A DNA stretch of 64,000 bases, taken from contig NZ_FOCV01000007.1 in NCBI RefSeq assembly GCF_900110205.1, positions 1 to 64,000 of the forward strand, given 5' to 3'. Shown here one piece after another: positions 33,644-43,571 of this stretch (position 1 is its first letter; each line of letters starts with the position of its first letter). The notes beneath the pieces are model-generated. The model had not been told where the DNA came from and made no database searches. It saw only the letters and a list, made by a program, of their open reading frames with translations. Source of the stretch: Rhizobium tibeticum (lineage in GTDB: Bacteria > Pseudomonadota > Alphaproteobacteria > Rhizobiales > Rhizobiaceae). The position numbers and the translations under genes were made by a program.

Positions 33644-35944
33644 TCAATCGACGGTGTCGGGATGCGTCGATGCCTTCAGATCGGCCAGACCACGGTTCGC
33701 GTCCTTGCTGCCGGTCGCCGCGGCGGCCGTGAATATCCGTTCCGCGTCGCCGTACATCTTCATGTTCAAGTAGGCATATCCCCGAAGCACCAACAAATCG
33801 ATCGGCTCCTGGCGCAGCTGGGCGCGCTGATCGAGATATATCAAGGCTTCGCGATAGCGCTTGGCGTCGAAGGCGGCCAAGGCCCTGTCGGCCAAGATCG
33901 CAATCTGCAGCTCCGCCGCGCGCTGTTGTGTCTGCGGCGCCCTTGTGGCTGCAACAGCGGCATTGTTGGATAGGCCGGCCCGCAGGTAGGCGAGGCTCTG
34001 GCCATAGGCCGCATCTTCGCGCGTTTTGCGATTTGGACTGACCAGCGCTGCCTCGAACGCCTTTACCGCCTCCATCGGTCGATCGATGTCCATCAGGCAC
34101 CAGCCACGCGACAGTGCCGCTTCCGGCTGGAGCAATTGCGCATTGACCGTGGTTGTGCATCCGCGCAACTGCCGCGCGCTGCGGCGAACCGTCACCGTTT
34201 GCATCGCAGGCTGGCGCGAGACCTCAACACTGGCTGGTGGGTTCGCGGCCGCATCGAGACTCGGTGCCCTAACGATCTCAGGGGGCGAGGCGGCTGCGCC
34301 TTGCGGCGCCGTCTGCCCGGGAGCGGGCAGGGGAGGTTGCGTGGTTTGCCGGTTGGTTGTCTCGCCCAACTGGGCGATGCGCTCGGATTTTCCCGCCCAC
34401 AGCCGTTGGATCTCGGCCACACCCGCCCGGTCGCGCAACTGCTGGCGCGTGATGGCCAACCCGTAGGCGGACGGCTCGTCATCCGGCTTCCAGCGCAACG
34501 CCGTTTCGAACCAGCGCGCTGCCGTTTGCGGTTGGTTGAGACTGCGCGCGAACCAGCCGAATTGCTGTGCTGTCGGCACATACTTCTGCGCAATGATTTC
34601 TGCCGCGATGCGTGAAAGCACCTCTTCGCTGAGATTGGCGGGTGGCTGCAGAGCCATCAGGTTTGCCGTCGCCGCGAGATAGGTCGCGGTGGCATCCTTG
34701 GAGGCGCCACGCCATTTGTACATGATGTCCTCTGCCTCCTGGGGCTTTTTTTCCGCGATCAACGCCAGCGCCAGACCCTGGGAAGCAATTGCCGTGTCTT
34801 CCTTGTCATGGGCTGCCCGGAACCATTTCTCGGCATCCGCATAGTTCTCCCGGCGAAGCTGGTACCAGCCGAGAATAAGGCTGTCGGATGCCAGGCCCTC
34901 GGTTTCGGCAAGTCGTTGAACAATCGAAAGGTAAGCCGGCGCCACAGCGAGATCGGGGTCATCGTTGCCAGCCGCGACAAAGCGGCGGGCAAGGTCATTG
35001 CGGATGCTGTCGAACTCGCGACCGCCGTTGCCATCGGGGCGTTCGAGCGCCAGAAGATCCTGCATCGTTGCGTAGGACAGCAAAGCAGACGCTTTCTGAA
35101 TGGTCGCCAGGCGCTCCTGCGGATTCGTGCAGTTCTTGAGGATATAAACATAGGCATCCCGGGCGCGGGGCGCGCGATCCGTCCTCGCGAAGGCTTCGGC
35201 AACCCGCCAGAGCACATCGATGTCGCTGCATGTCAAAAGGCTCGGCGTGTTGGCGCCGATCTGGACGACGGTTGCGTATTGCTTCAGGTCGGATGCATTG
35301 ACGAGACGTGCACGGGCTTCCGCGACATCCAGTCGGTCAAGCAAGTCGGGCGGCGGCTGCCATCCCGATTCGGAGACCTGTCGATCGGCAATGGCCTTGC
35401 GAAGCTCCGCGTAGCGTCCCTCCGAATACAGTTGCCACATTTGTTCCAGTTGCCTGTCGCCGCTCTGCGGCACGGCCAGAGGGTCGGCGGGCGGCACCCA
35501 GTTCGGGTAGAGCGCCTGGAGGCGCGCGATCTCGGCCTGCAGTCGAGCCTTGTCGCCACGGCTGGCGAAATAGCGCAACGCACTCTCGTCGACTTTCGGC
35601 TGAGCCGGCTTTGCTGGCTGAGCAGCAGGAGGCTGCCCTTGCGGTGCCTGCGCGACCGTTACGGATTTTTCGGCCTCGTCACCGGTCTCGCTCTCCTGAG
35701 GCAGCAGCGGGACCGTCGTTGCGGCTTGCAGCCGATCGGCAATCGCCTGCACGTCGATCTGAGGCTTGGGGCTGATCTCCGGCCCCGTGACACGACCCAT
35801 GAGCATGAATTGTGGCGCGGGCGCGTGACCGGATCCGCCGAAGCCCAGCATCTCCTGTAGTGCCGCACGATCCTTCAGGGCGGTCACCAGACCAGCCACC
35901 GCCACCGCGACAACAATTGCAACGGATGAGGATCTTACAGACAC
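33644..35944 (-). CDS. TPR-repeat protein of the cellulose operon
   Basis: This 766-residue protein starts at GTG 35944, overlapping the bcsZ end by ten bases. An N-terminal hydrophobic helix (VAIVVAVAVAGLVTAL) is followed by a Pro/Ala/Gln-rich linker (about 100-135) and many helical hairpins of TPR/SEL1 type (GWYQLRRENYADAEKWFRAA, AARWFETALRWKPDDEPSAYG, SRGWCLMDIDRPMEAVKAFEAA). There is no C-terminal outer-membrane barrel, so it is not a full BcsC. In rhizobial class III cellulose operons a TPR protein of this size follows bcsZ (I believe it is called BcsK, but I am not certain). It probably scaffolds the synthase in the periplasm. Confidence 0.85.
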   Translation of the reverse strand: MSVRSSSVAIVVAVAVAGLVTALKDRAALQEMLGFGGSGHAPAPQFMLMGRVTGPEISPKPQIDVQAIADRLQAATTVPLLPQESETGDEAEKSVTVAQAPQGQPPAAQPAKPAQPKVDESALRYFASRGDKARLQAEIARLQALYPNWVPPADPLAVPQSGDRQLEQMWQLYSEGRYAELRKAIADRQVSESGWQPPPDLLDRLDVAEARARLVNASDLKQYATVVQIGANTPSLLTCSDIDVLWRVAEAFARTDRAPRARDAYVYILKNCTNPQERLATIQKASALLSYATMQDLLALERPDGNGGREFDSIRNDLARRFVAAGNDDPDLAVAPAYLSIVQRLAETEGLASDSLILGWYQLRRENYADAEKWFRAAHDKEDTAIASQGLALALIAEKKPQEAEDIMYKWRGASKDATATYLAATANLMALQPPANLSEEVLSRIAAEIIAQKYVPTAQQFGWFARSLNQPQTAARWFETALRWKPDDEPSAYGLAITRQQLRDRAGVAEIQRLWAGKSERIAQLGETTNRQTTQPPLPAPGQTAPQGAAASPPEIVRAPSLDAAANPPASVEVSRQPAMQTVTVRRSARQLRGCTTTVNAQLLQPEAALSRGWCLMDIDRPMEAVKAFEAALVSPNRKTREDAAYGQSLAYLRAGLSNNAAVAATRAPQTQQRAAELQIAILADRALAAFDAKRYREALIYLDQRAQLRQEPIDLLVLRGYAYLNMKMYGDAERIFTAAAATGSKDANRGLADLKASTHPDTVD

Positions 35945-36984
35945 TCCGGATGCTTCTCCCCGACAAATGCCAACCCAAGAAGATGAAGGGTCGATGGATA
36001 GTAGAGCGATGGCTCAAACTGCTGCGACGACTCAGGCAGCTTCGTTCCGTCTGTCACACAGGCCACGACATCGTTAACAATTCGATAACCCGGGTCCGAC
36101 AGCAGCGTCTTTGGCTTGCCGGACGCGAGGTTGATCGTCGCCGGAGTGCCGTCCTCGGCGGTCATTCCCTGGCGTAATCTTGACAGCAGAGCCTTGTCCG
36201 AAACTCCCGCGCGGACAAGGTAGAGCGGTATGCGCAGGCTGTTGTATCCGAATTCCGCATCGAAGCCCTTGGCGGGTTCCGGCATGTGATCGAGGCTCAC
36301 CCAATCGCCGGGCAGCTTTCGTGGGCCGAATTGCATCGACCGCAACAGCGACAGGCCGTCATCCGACAGTTTCTGCCAAGCGTTAGACGGCGCCAGCAGC
36401 GCCATGATCGGGATCGCCTCGTAGACCCAGTAGGAGGGATTGATGATGGGGCCGTCCTTGCGATCAGAGGAATCAAAACCGCTGACGCCCGGCAGCAGCA
36501 GCATGCGTCCGCCTGAACTGACCACGACATGCGAAAGAAGCGCCTGGGCCATCTTCGCGGCCGCCTCGATATAGTCGCTTCTGTTCCAGGCAGACCCCGC
36601 AAGAGCCAGCGCATAGGCAATCAACAGATCGCCGTCCGACGCGTTGTTGACATCGGTGACATGCGGCGTAACGGCCGGATCCCATTTCCAGGCCGCCAGG
36701 CCATCGTCGCGCAGCAGCAGTTCGGTGCGCGTAAAATACCATATCTGCTCGAAGTCTGCGGGGCTGTCGGCAAGGTAGGCAAGCAGCAGACCATACCCTT
36801 GGCCCTCGCTGTGGCTGATATTGCCATTTGCACCATCGACGATGCGGCCGCTGGCATCCAGGAACTTCGCCTTATAGGCGCCCCATGCCTGCGGGTTGAT
36901 CCCCGGACCTTGCGCCTGCGCGGACTGGCAGGCGGCGGCAACCGCGAAGCTTGCGGCGCAGATCAGTTTCAACAGTCTCTTCAT
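35935..36984 (-). CDS. bcsZ: Cellulase BcsZ (endo-beta-1,4-glucanase, GH8)
   Basis: This 349-residue protein has a signal peptide (KLICAASFAVAAACQSAQAQ) and a GH8 barrel. The acid candidate is Glu60 in ISHSEGQGYGLLLAYL; WKWDPAVTPHVTDVNNASDGDLL carries the conserved D-x-N-N-A-x-D-G-D pattern, and AEFGYNSLRIPLYL the conserved Tyr-Asn-Arg segment. ATG 36984 overlaps the bcsB stop (ATGA); the longer frame to 37458 is a shadow of bcsB. The periplasmic enzyme cuts nascent cellulose and controls fibril assembly. It is the usual third core gene after bcsA and bcsB. Confidence 0.95.
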   Translation of the reverse strand: MKRLLKLICAASFAVAAACQSAQAQGPGINPQAWGAYKAKFLDASGRIVDGANGNISHSEGQGYGLLLAYLADSPADFEQIWYFTRTELLLRDDGLAAWKWDPAVTPHVTDVNNASDGDLLIAYALALAGSAWNRSDYIEAAAKMAQALLSHVVVSSGGRMLLLPGVSGFDSSDRKDGPIINPSYWVYEAIPIMALLAPSNAWQKLSDDGLSLLRSMQFGPRKLPGDWVSLDHMPEPAKGFDAEFGYNSLRIPLYLVRAGVSDKALLSRLRQGMTAEDGTPATINLASGKPKTLLSDPGYRIVNDVVACVTDGTKLPESSQQFEPSLYYPSTLHLLGLAFVGEKHPECL

Positions 36985-39473
36985 TCGTGCCTGCCCAGCC
37001 TGGAAAGCATGCTTGCCGTGGCAACGCCGATCAGAAGCGAAAGGACGACCAGAAGGAAGGCATAGGACAGGATGTTCGTAGACAACCAGTTCGCAGCGAT
37101 CAGACGATAATTTGCGATTGACCACGGCTGAGAGGCCACGAAATCGAAGCGACCGACCGGGACGCTTTCGACCTTGCCGGTCTTGCTGGAATAGGTAGTG
37201 ATATGCCCGGCGACCTGCGGCCAGTTGACCCGTGCGGCAACTGCCTCGGCGCCCTCGCGCAGGTCCTCGGCGGAAGGAGCAGTGACGATGGTCCAGGACG
37301 ATCCCCCCGCGGCGCTTTTGCCCTGAGCGATCAAGAAGCTGTCGTCGTTCGAGGGCGTGAAGGCTTCTTCCGACCCGGGCACGAACTGCAGCGAACTCAG
37401 CGAAATGTCGAAGTTGCGGCGAAGCCACTCCTGAAATGAGGTGATCTGCCCGCGCCATACTCCGCCGCTAACTTTCGAGCGCCAATCGTCAAAGGTCACG
37501 GAAGGTTCGGTCTGGTTCGATTGGGCCGCGGCGGGGGGCCGCCAAGAGGCCTGACTGCTCGTCGCTATGTTCAGCTGCGTCAGCACTGCCGGCGGCATCT
37601 GCGAGATCGATCCAATGAAAATGGCGTCTCGCTCGCCGATGGCGCCCGGTGTCGCAGCCGGCTCAACGTCGATCGGGCGGCCGGCAACGATCGCCATTTG
37701 TCCGAGCAGCGTAGCGGTCGCCGTCAGTGTATCGCTATCAATCCGGTCGATGAAGAGGGGCGTTGGCTGCGTGGCGCGATTATAGGGATAGCCGGTTCCA
37801 GATAGGCCGGCGAGGTTCGGACGTTGCCCGATCCGGGCAAAGTCGGGAATGTGAAGCTCGCTGGTATCGAAGAGCGCAAAGCGCGGTGCTGCGCCGGCCG
37901 TCGTACCAGGCACGCAGACCTCGTCCTCCTTCGTCATCAGGATGGCTTCAAGCGACAGCGTGTTCAAACCCGGCTTGAAATGCCGCATCGTCACGCGAAT
38001 GGGCAAGTGCCGGAAGATGCCCCCCCCTGTCGACGAAATGGGCACCGTCGATGCGATGTTGCCGTTGACATAGATGTCGATATGGCTGCCGGGCAGGACA
38101 TTCTGCGTAAAGGCTGCGTCGAGCAGTACTGTGGCTTCGCCATAGGCGTTCGCGTAGAAATCGGACGGCACGGCGATATTGAAACTGGTACGGAAGCGCC
38201 GTCCTGAAAACTCCGTCGTCGGCACGCCCAGCTGCGCAAACGTCAGGTTCGCGGCGGACAGAACGAGCGGCGCATCGGGCGCGCTCCAACGCTGGGTTAC
38301 CAGCGTGTCGCGAACGGCCGTCGCTGGGCGATCCGTTGTCGAAACGATCGTGTCGATAGCGGACGAGATTGCTGGCCAGGACGGGCCGCTGATCAAAAGA
38401 ACGGGTGCCCCAGACTTCGGGTCCGTCACGAACGAGGCCAGCGGCGCTGCTTGCGCGGCTGGCGGCGTCGCGATGATTGATTGAAGCTCGGCCGGCGTTC
38501 CAACTACGACAGTCATGCGACCCGCACCCGTTTGCGGCAACATGTCAGGCGTGAATGAAAAGGTTTCATTCGGCATGCCGCTTAGAACCGCGAGGCCCTG
38601 GGCAAGGCGTAAGAGAGGCTTTGTCGTGCCCGGCTGCTCGAGCGCCGGCACGACGAAATTGAACTGCGTCTTGCCGGTTTCGTCGACGCCGATCGCGCGG
38701 ATGGCGTCTGTACTGGAAAACTTCGCGGCCTCTTGCCCAGTAAAGCTCAGATAGGTCTTTGCCGGGTCGATGTCCGTCCAAAGCTCATACGTCGATTGAA
38801 CAGTGCAGTCGGTGCGATGGCGTTGGGTGGCTTCGAATGTCAGAAGATTCGCGCCCGGTTGTAGCAGTCCCGCGGGCACGTCGAAGGAGACGTTCGATGG
38901 CGCATCCGATGAGGCGATCGGTTGTTGACCGACGATCCTGTTGTTCAGAAGCACCGTTAGTTGCGACGCCTCCGGGGCAACGACGACGGCATTTTGATAG
39001 GAGAAGTTGAACTTCGCTGGCGCGGCAGCCTGCTCTGGCGTGATGTAGATCGACCACGACCTGCGATCATACTCGCCATCCAGGCCGAACTTGGCGAAAG
39101 GGATGATGTACCTTTGAACCGAGCTTTGACCAGCTCGCTGGATGGCCGGTTGCGCAGGGCGTTGCGCCTGCGCCGGGACGACTGGTGGCGCAGCCTGCGG
39201 TTGCGAGGGCGGCGTTGCCGAGGCTGATGGTGAAGCGGGTGCCATGGAGAAAGGGGCTGTGGGCGCGGCAGGCATGGGGGCGGGTGTCGGTGCAGGCGAT
39301 GCAGACCGTGGGGGCGCCTCTGCCGGTGCAGGCGTGGCCGGGAATGTCAGTCTCGGCACCATCGGCGCACTGCCCTGCTCACGTTCACCGGACATGTCGA
39401 AAGGCGGCGTTTGCGCATAGGCAACCGCTGAAGCCGCGAGGAGAAACGCCAAGATCGATGTGATCTTTTTCAT
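36981..39473 (-). CDS. bcsB: Cellulose synthase regulatory subunit BcsB
   Basis: This 830-residue periplasmic subunit has a signal peptide (ITSILAFLLAASAVAYA) and an unusually long Pro/Ala-rich linker (about 30-115). Alternating carbohydrate-binding and flavodoxin-like domains follow, and a C-terminal tail anchor (ILSYAFLLVVLSLLIGVATASML) contacts BcsA in the membrane. The segment RHRTDCTVQSTYELWTDID is a recognisable BcsB landmark. It guides the emerging glucan through the periplasm. Both ends overlap the neighbours by four bases, so the genes are tightly coupled. Confidence 0.95.
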   Translation of the reverse strand: MKKITSILAFLLAASAVAYAQTPPFDMSGEREQGSAPMVPRLTFPATPAPAEAPPRSASPAPTPAPMPAAPTAPFSMAPASPSASATPPSQPQAAPPVVPAQAQRPAQPAIQRAGQSSVQRYIIPFAKFGLDGEYDRRSWSIYITPEQAAAPAKFNFSYQNAVVVAPEASQLTVLLNNRIVGQQPIASSDAPSNVSFDVPAGLLQPGANLLTFEATQRHRTDCTVQSTYELWTDIDPAKTYLSFTGQEAAKFSSTDAIRAIGVDETGKTQFNFVVPALEQPGTTKPLLRLAQGLAVLSGMPNETFSFTPDMLPQTGAGRMTVVVGTPAELQSIIATPPAAQAAPLASFVTDPKSGAPVLLISGPSWPAISSAIDTIVSTTDRPATAVRDTLVTQRWSAPDAPLVLSAANLTFAQLGVPTTEFSGRRFRTSFNIAVPSDFYANAYGEATVLLDAAFTQNVLPGSHIDIYVNGNIASTVPISSTGGGIFRHLPIRVTMRHFKPGLNTLSLEAILMTKEDEVCVPGTTAGAAPRFALFDTSELHIPDFARIGQRPNLAGLSGTGYPYNRATQPTPLFIDRIDSDTLTATATLLGQMAIVAGRPIDVEPAATPGAIGERDAIFIGSISQMPPAVLTQLNIATSSQASWRPPAAAQSNQTEPSVTFDDWRSKVSGGVWRGQITSFQEWLRRNFDISLSSLQFVPGSEEAFTPSNDDSFLIAQGKSAAGGSSWTIVTAPSAEDLREGAEAVAARVNWPQVAGHITTYSSKTGKVESVPVGRFDFVASQPWSIANYRLIAANWLSTNILSYAFLLVVLSLLIGVATASMLSRLGRHE

Positions 39474-41665
39474 CGGTTGCCTGCCTTCGCGACCTGGCTC
39501 TGCCGCTCGCGTTCGGGCCGCATGCTGCGGAAAAGGTACACGAGGCCGCGGCTAGTCTGATAGAGCGACAGGCCGAGAAACCAGATCGTTCCGCGAATGA
39601 GACCTGGGTTGTGGCGGCGCGCCTGCTGGAACTGCGTCCACTGATCGGAATTCGCAAACATCAGGTCGGCGATCAGGCGGTGGTCGAAGGCGCTCTTCGG
39701 ACTATATTGGCAGCCAACAGCCAGAATCTCGCCTGAAGGCTGGATATTGCGGACGATAAGCGGCAGCGTTTCGATGCTTGCGCCGCTGTGAGGCTGGAAG
39801 CGTATCTCGCCCTCGGCGCCAATCACCATCGGATCCAGCTGCTTGTTGAACACATGCAGCCGGGCGCCGTGCACCGAGACGTCCTCGATGGATGCCGTGT
39901 GCCACTTGCCGTTGACCCCGAATTCACAACGCCGGTTTACACGCACGCGACGGGACGCAGCCCGCTCGCCACGTTCGGAAACGACGCCTAGGGCGCAGCC
40001 GGCCATGATCAGGTTGATGATGTTCCAGCCGCCGACCACCAAGGTGACGTCGGCCTTATACGGCTCTGTGTAGATCCGAAAGATCGTCACCACCAGAGCA
40101 ATCAGTAGTACGGCAAAGATGACGAAGAACGGTCGGCTGATTTCCGAAAGACGGCTGACCGCGATCGACTCGTCCTTCGCCGTAACCTTGAACGTTGGCT
40201 TTCGCGGATTGAGCATGACCGAAACCACTGCCGGGAGCAGGTGAACCGTCTGAACATACTCGTAGAGTTCCGAGATCCACGGCCAGCGGAAGGAACCGTA
40301 GAGGTAGTTCTGCATCATCAGGTTCACAAGCATGTATGCCAGCGTATAGGCAAGGAACTCGCCGCCCGATGCGGTGAAGATCTCCAGATCGAAAAAGAGG
40401 TAGAAAAGCGGCGCGAACAGAAAGATCGTGCGCGGAAACGGGAAGAGCCAGAAGAGCGTCGACGACATGTAGCAAAGGCGTTGCGGCAGTGTCAGGCCCC
40501 GCTTCAACAAGGGGAAGCGGAAGCGCAGAATTTGCATCATTCCCTGTGCCCATCGGCTGCGCTGGCCGATGAAGCTTGCAAAGGTCGCCGGCTGCAGCCC
40601 GGCGATCAGGGGCTTGTCCACATAGATGCTGTTCCATCCGCTGCCATGCAGCGCAAGGGCGGTTTCGCAGTCCTCCGTGATGCTGATACCGCTGAATCCG
40701 CCCTGGGATTCCAGTGCCCTTCGGCTGAGGACGGCAGCTGAGCCGCAGAAGAATGCTGCGTTCCATTTATCGAGACCGCGCTGGATGATGCCGTAGAACA
40801 TCTCGTTCTCGCTCGGCATTCTCTCGAAGGTTCGAAGATTTCGTTCCAGGGGATCCGGGTTGATGAAGAAATGCGGTGTCTGGACAAGGAACAGCTTCGC
40901 ATCGTCGTCGAAATAGCCGACAGTCTCGAGCAGGAAATCGCGGGCCGGCGCGTGGTCGGCATCGAATACGGCAATCAGCTCGCCGCTCGAATGCTTCATT
41001 CCGTTGTTGAGGTTGCCTGCTTTGGCATGCTCGTTTCGGTCGCGCGTGAGGTAGCGTACGCCGAGATCCTCGCAGAGCTTCTTGAGCTCGTTGTGACGCG
41101 CCGCTGCCGCCTGGGCTTCGAGAAGCTTGTTGGAGTTGCGCTTCTGCAATGTGCCGCCATCGTCCAGCAGCCAGACATGCAGCCTCTCAGCGGGATAATC
41201 CATGGCCTTGGCGGCGGCCAGCGTATTGGCGAGGAGGTGCGAGTCCTCGTTGTAGGTGGGGACGAACACGTCGACGTGGGGAAAGCGTTCTTCCTTGCTC
41301 GCCCGCGAAGGGCGCGGCGGCAGGGGCGTGGCGACGATGAACAGGCTGAGTGCCAGCATCGCCACGCTGTACATTTCCGCAAGGTAGAGCAGCAGACCGG
41401 GGATGAAGTTTTCTGGCTGATTGATCGGCGGCAGCGTGCTGGTCGTGCGCCAGTAGACATAGCGAAGAACAATTGAGGTGCCGAAGGCAAGCGCGATCAG
41501 CCTCCAGGTGCCTTCAGCCTTCAGCCCCTTGATGATCGCCATGACGGCGACGACGACAATGCTCGCAATCAGCTGGGTCTGCAGGTTCACCGGCAATGTG
41601 ATCAGCGCGATCACACACAGAGAAACGAAGGCCCACGTAATGATGCTTCGGGCTTTATGCATCAA
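39470..41665 (-). CDS. bcsA: Cellulose synthase catalytic subunit BcsA
   Basis: This 731-residue membrane GT2 processive synthase polymerises UDP-glucose to beta-1,4-glucan. The signature is complete: WLLDDGG, the DXD motif VFDADHA, TEDCETA and QRSRWAQGM. About eight membrane helices flank the catalytic loop. A C-terminal PilZ domain (about 565-680) begins with RRVRVNRRCEFGV, which provides the RxxxR c-di-GMP site, and DVSVHGARL gives the D-x-S-x-x-G part. Activity should therefore need c-di-GMP. It lies 54 bases after bcsN and is coupled to bcsB. An upstream ATG-ATG pair makes the first Met uncertain by one residue. Confidence 0.96.
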   Translation of the reverse strand: MMHKARSIITWAFVSLCVIALITLPVNLQTQLIASIVVVAVMAIIKGLKAEGTWRLIALAFGTSIVLRYVYWRTTSTLPPINQPENFIPGLLLYLAEMYSVAMLALSLFIVATPLPPRPSRASKEERFPHVDVFVPTYNEDSHLLANTLAAAKAMDYPAERLHVWLLDDGGTLQKRNSNKLLEAQAAAARHNELKKLCEDLGVRYLTRDRNEHAKAGNLNNGMKHSSGELIAVFDADHAPARDFLLETVGYFDDDAKLFLVQTPHFFINPDPLERNLRTFERMPSENEMFYGIIQRGLDKWNAAFFCGSAAVLSRRALESQGGFSGISITEDCETALALHGSGWNSIYVDKPLIAGLQPATFASFIGQRSRWAQGMMQILRFRFPLLKRGLTLPQRLCYMSSTLFWLFPFPRTIFLFAPLFYLFFDLEIFTASGGEFLAYTLAYMLVNLMMQNYLYGSFRWPWISELYEYVQTVHLLPAVVSVMLNPRKPTFKVTAKDESIAVSRLSEISRPFFVIFAVLLIALVVTIFRIYTEPYKADVTLVVGGWNIINLIMAGCALGVVSERGERAASRRVRVNRRCEFGVNGKWHTASIEDVSVHGARLHVFNKQLDPMVIGAEGEIRFQPHSGASIETLPLIVRNIQPSGEILAVGCQYSPKSAFDHRLIADLMFANSDQWTQFQQARRHNPGLIRGTIWFLGLSLYQTSRGLVYLFRSMRPERERQSQVAKAGNR

Positions 41666-41719
41666 GATCCCTTTGACAATGCAGGCCAGGTGCTTGGGAA
41701 CACCGACGCCTTCCCACGT

Positions 41720-42775
41720 CTATCTTCGGCACGCGGCCGTCATGGCCGAATCCCCTATACACTCTGGCGACGGCACCGTTAGGCCGCTCGCCGTCGCGGA
41801 TCTCGGTTGCGTCTGTTCGTTCGAAGGCACTGCTGACATGCCTGGCTGTGGCAAATCGCTCGAGGCGTCCGGTAACGGCACGCGAGGACCTGTCGGCAGC
41901 GGCAACTGGGCAGGCGCCTCCTCAGCTTTCGGCTGAACGCTGCGTACGCGAACGACACGCGATTGGATGTCCGGGCGGCCAGGTTCATAGCCAAAGGCCA
42001 TCGGCATGTTCCTGTAACCGGCTTGATCCGGATAGATCGGTCCCCCAGGGCGCCCGAGCGTCGGATCAATACCCTGCGGAGATCCAAATGGATTCCAGAT
42101 TTCTCCGTCCAGCATCCCGACGATCGTGTAGCCGTACATGATTCCAAGCAACTGTCTTTCGGTTGCCCGCGCATCGCAGAGGCGCAACCGCACCTGGATC
42201 ATTCCGAAGTTACGCGCTTGCGTATGAGCGGATCTGCTCGAGCGGATCTGCTGCCACCCATAAATACAGGTATCGCCCGAACCGCTCTCGCCCGAGGCAT
42301 AGCCGAACGGTCCATAGCTGTTTTGTAGATAGGTCGTGGACCGCGTCATTTGCACACCGGGAACGGCCACAAAAGCCTCGCGGATTATCCCGTTCTCGCT
42401 GATCATCTTATACGAGGCATTTCCAGTACCGGGATTGGCACCCGACGCGCCGAGGAACTGTACCTTGAGAAAATTCTGCCCTGGCACCGATGACGACGTG
42501 TAGAGTGAAATCATCTGCTCGGTGCCGTTGCCACGCTTGTGCTCGACGACGCTGACGATCGAGGGGCCGCCAGGCGGAGGCAAGGCCAGCGCCGTCTCGG
42601 CGGGCACCGTCTCGGAAATGTTTGGGGACCTGACGTTTCCCGATGACTGACATCCGACGACGAGCCCGGCAAGCAATGCGAAGCATGACGCCTTCAGCAA
42701 ACTGAACGTTTCGGGTCGCCGCAATCGTCTTTCCTCACATCCATGCGCAGATTTCGCGGTGGACTTCCGAATCAA
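41720..42775 (-). CDS. bcsN: Cellulose biosynthesis protein BcsN (lipoprotein)
   Basis: This 351-residue protein heads the operon. A hydrophobic segment (LLKASCFALLAGLVVGCQSS) ends in a lipobox LVVGC, so it should be a lipoprotein with the Cys at about residue 42. Its central region (TYLQNSYGPFGYASGESGSGDTCIYGWQQI) matches what I know of BcsN, a protein specific to alphaproteobacterial cellulose operons. The C-terminal third is Pro-rich and low in complexity. Its molecular role is not established. The first Met could be later, since 20 basic residues precede the signal sequence. Confidence 0.85.
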   Translation of the reverse strand: MIRKSTAKSAHGCEERRLRRPETFSLLKASCFALLAGLVVGCQSSGNVRSPNISETVPAETALALPPPGGPSIVSVVEHKRGNGTEQMISLYTSSSVPGQNFLKVQFLGASGANPGTGNASYKMISENGIIREAFVAVPGVQMTRSTTYLQNSYGPFGYASGESGSGDTCIYGWQQIRSSRSAHTQARNFGMIQVRLRLCDARATERQLLGIMYGYTIVGMLDGEIWNPFGSPQGIDPTLGRPGGPIYPDQAGYRNMPMAFGYEPGRPDIQSRVVRVRSVQPKAEEAPAQLPLPTGPRVPLPDASSDLPQPGMSAVPSNEQTQPRSATASGLTVPSPECIGDSAMTAACRR

Positions 42776-42816
42776 CGACCCTTGAGGCCGCTACCCATGG
42801 TAAACGACGATTATGG

Positions 42817-42831
42817 TTAACCCAAAGTTAA
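42817..42831. promoter_or_regulatory. CtrA-like box before bcsN
   Basis: TTAA-CCCAAAG-TTAA fits the TTAA-N7-TTAA full site bound by the alphaproteobacterial cell-cycle regulator CtrA. It lies 42 bases before the bcsN start codon and 124 bases before the BON gene, between the divergent units. Confidence 0.45.
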
Positions 42832-42954
42832 TGTGAGAGCGGCAGCGGTAGCGATCCGCCCTATCTCCACGGTAACATTGAGCACGACACCAGCTCGTGA
42901 ACCATTTCGGGACCGATGAGTTTCTCCAAGACCGCGCAACCGATGGAGATCATC

Positions 42955-43443
42955 ATGCCCAGGAACGATAAAGAACTGTCGCGTGAAGAAGACTATCGCG
43001 ATTTCGAAGAGCGCAATATCGATGAAGGCTGGCCTTATGCCGACAAGGAGCCAAAGCGGCCCGCTCCGGCAAATCGCCCCTATGGCGAAGCTTCAGGTGA
43101 TCCCGGCCGAGACAACAACCGCGGCTTGCGGGTGGATGGTGTGGATGAGAACGGCAACGAGAACCCTGTTAAGGACCCGCTGCGCCCCGGGATGATCGAT
43201 CGCGACGACAGCGACGCGCTGGAAGCGAAGGTGACGAAAAATCTCGAGAACATCCCTGATGTTGATCTCGACAGTATCGACGTTCATGCAGACGGCCATA
43301 CCGTGACCCTTAAAGGAGAAGTCGAAACGATCGGAATGGCACGGAAGGTCGAACTCGCTGCCCTTGCGGTCGACGGCGTGCGGCATGTCCGGAACAAGAT
43401 CGAGACAACCGGGGTCGATTCGCATATTCCCACGCACGATTGA
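42955..43443 (+). CDS. BON-domain protein
   Basis: This 162-residue hydrophilic protein starts at ATG 42955, preceded by GGAG at a good distance; an ATG at 42916 would add 13 residues. The first 95 residues are charged and disordered in look (REEDYRDFEERNIDEGW). The last 70 form a BON domain: LEAKVTKNLENIPDVDLDSIDVHADGHTVTLKGEV followed by ARKVELAALAVDGVRHVRNKI. BON domains bind phospholipids or attach to membranes and occur in osmotic stress proteins. There is no signal peptide. It diverges from the cellulose operon; a functional link is not shown. Confidence 0.85.
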   Translation: MPRNDKELSREEDYRDFEERNIDEGWPYADKEPKRPAPANRPYGEASGDPGRDNNRGLRVDGVDENGNENPVKDPLRPGMIDRDDSDALEAKVTKNLENIPDVDLDSIDVHADGHTVTLKGEVETIGMARKVELAALAVDGVRHVRNKIETTGVDSHIPTHD

Positions 43444-43571
43444 CCCGATTGCGGTCATCGGGAGCAGTAGCATTGGTGCGGCGAACCAGACGGTAGATCG
43501 CTTGCGCTTCTCAGTCAGACAAATGGGTGCCTTTCGCCAGACGTTCACGGGCCAAGGGCTGACAAATGCGC

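Noticed and set aside
36985..37458. N-terminal extension of BcsZ
   Set aside because: It overlaps bcsB in another frame. The start at 36984 gives a signal peptide and an ATGA junction.
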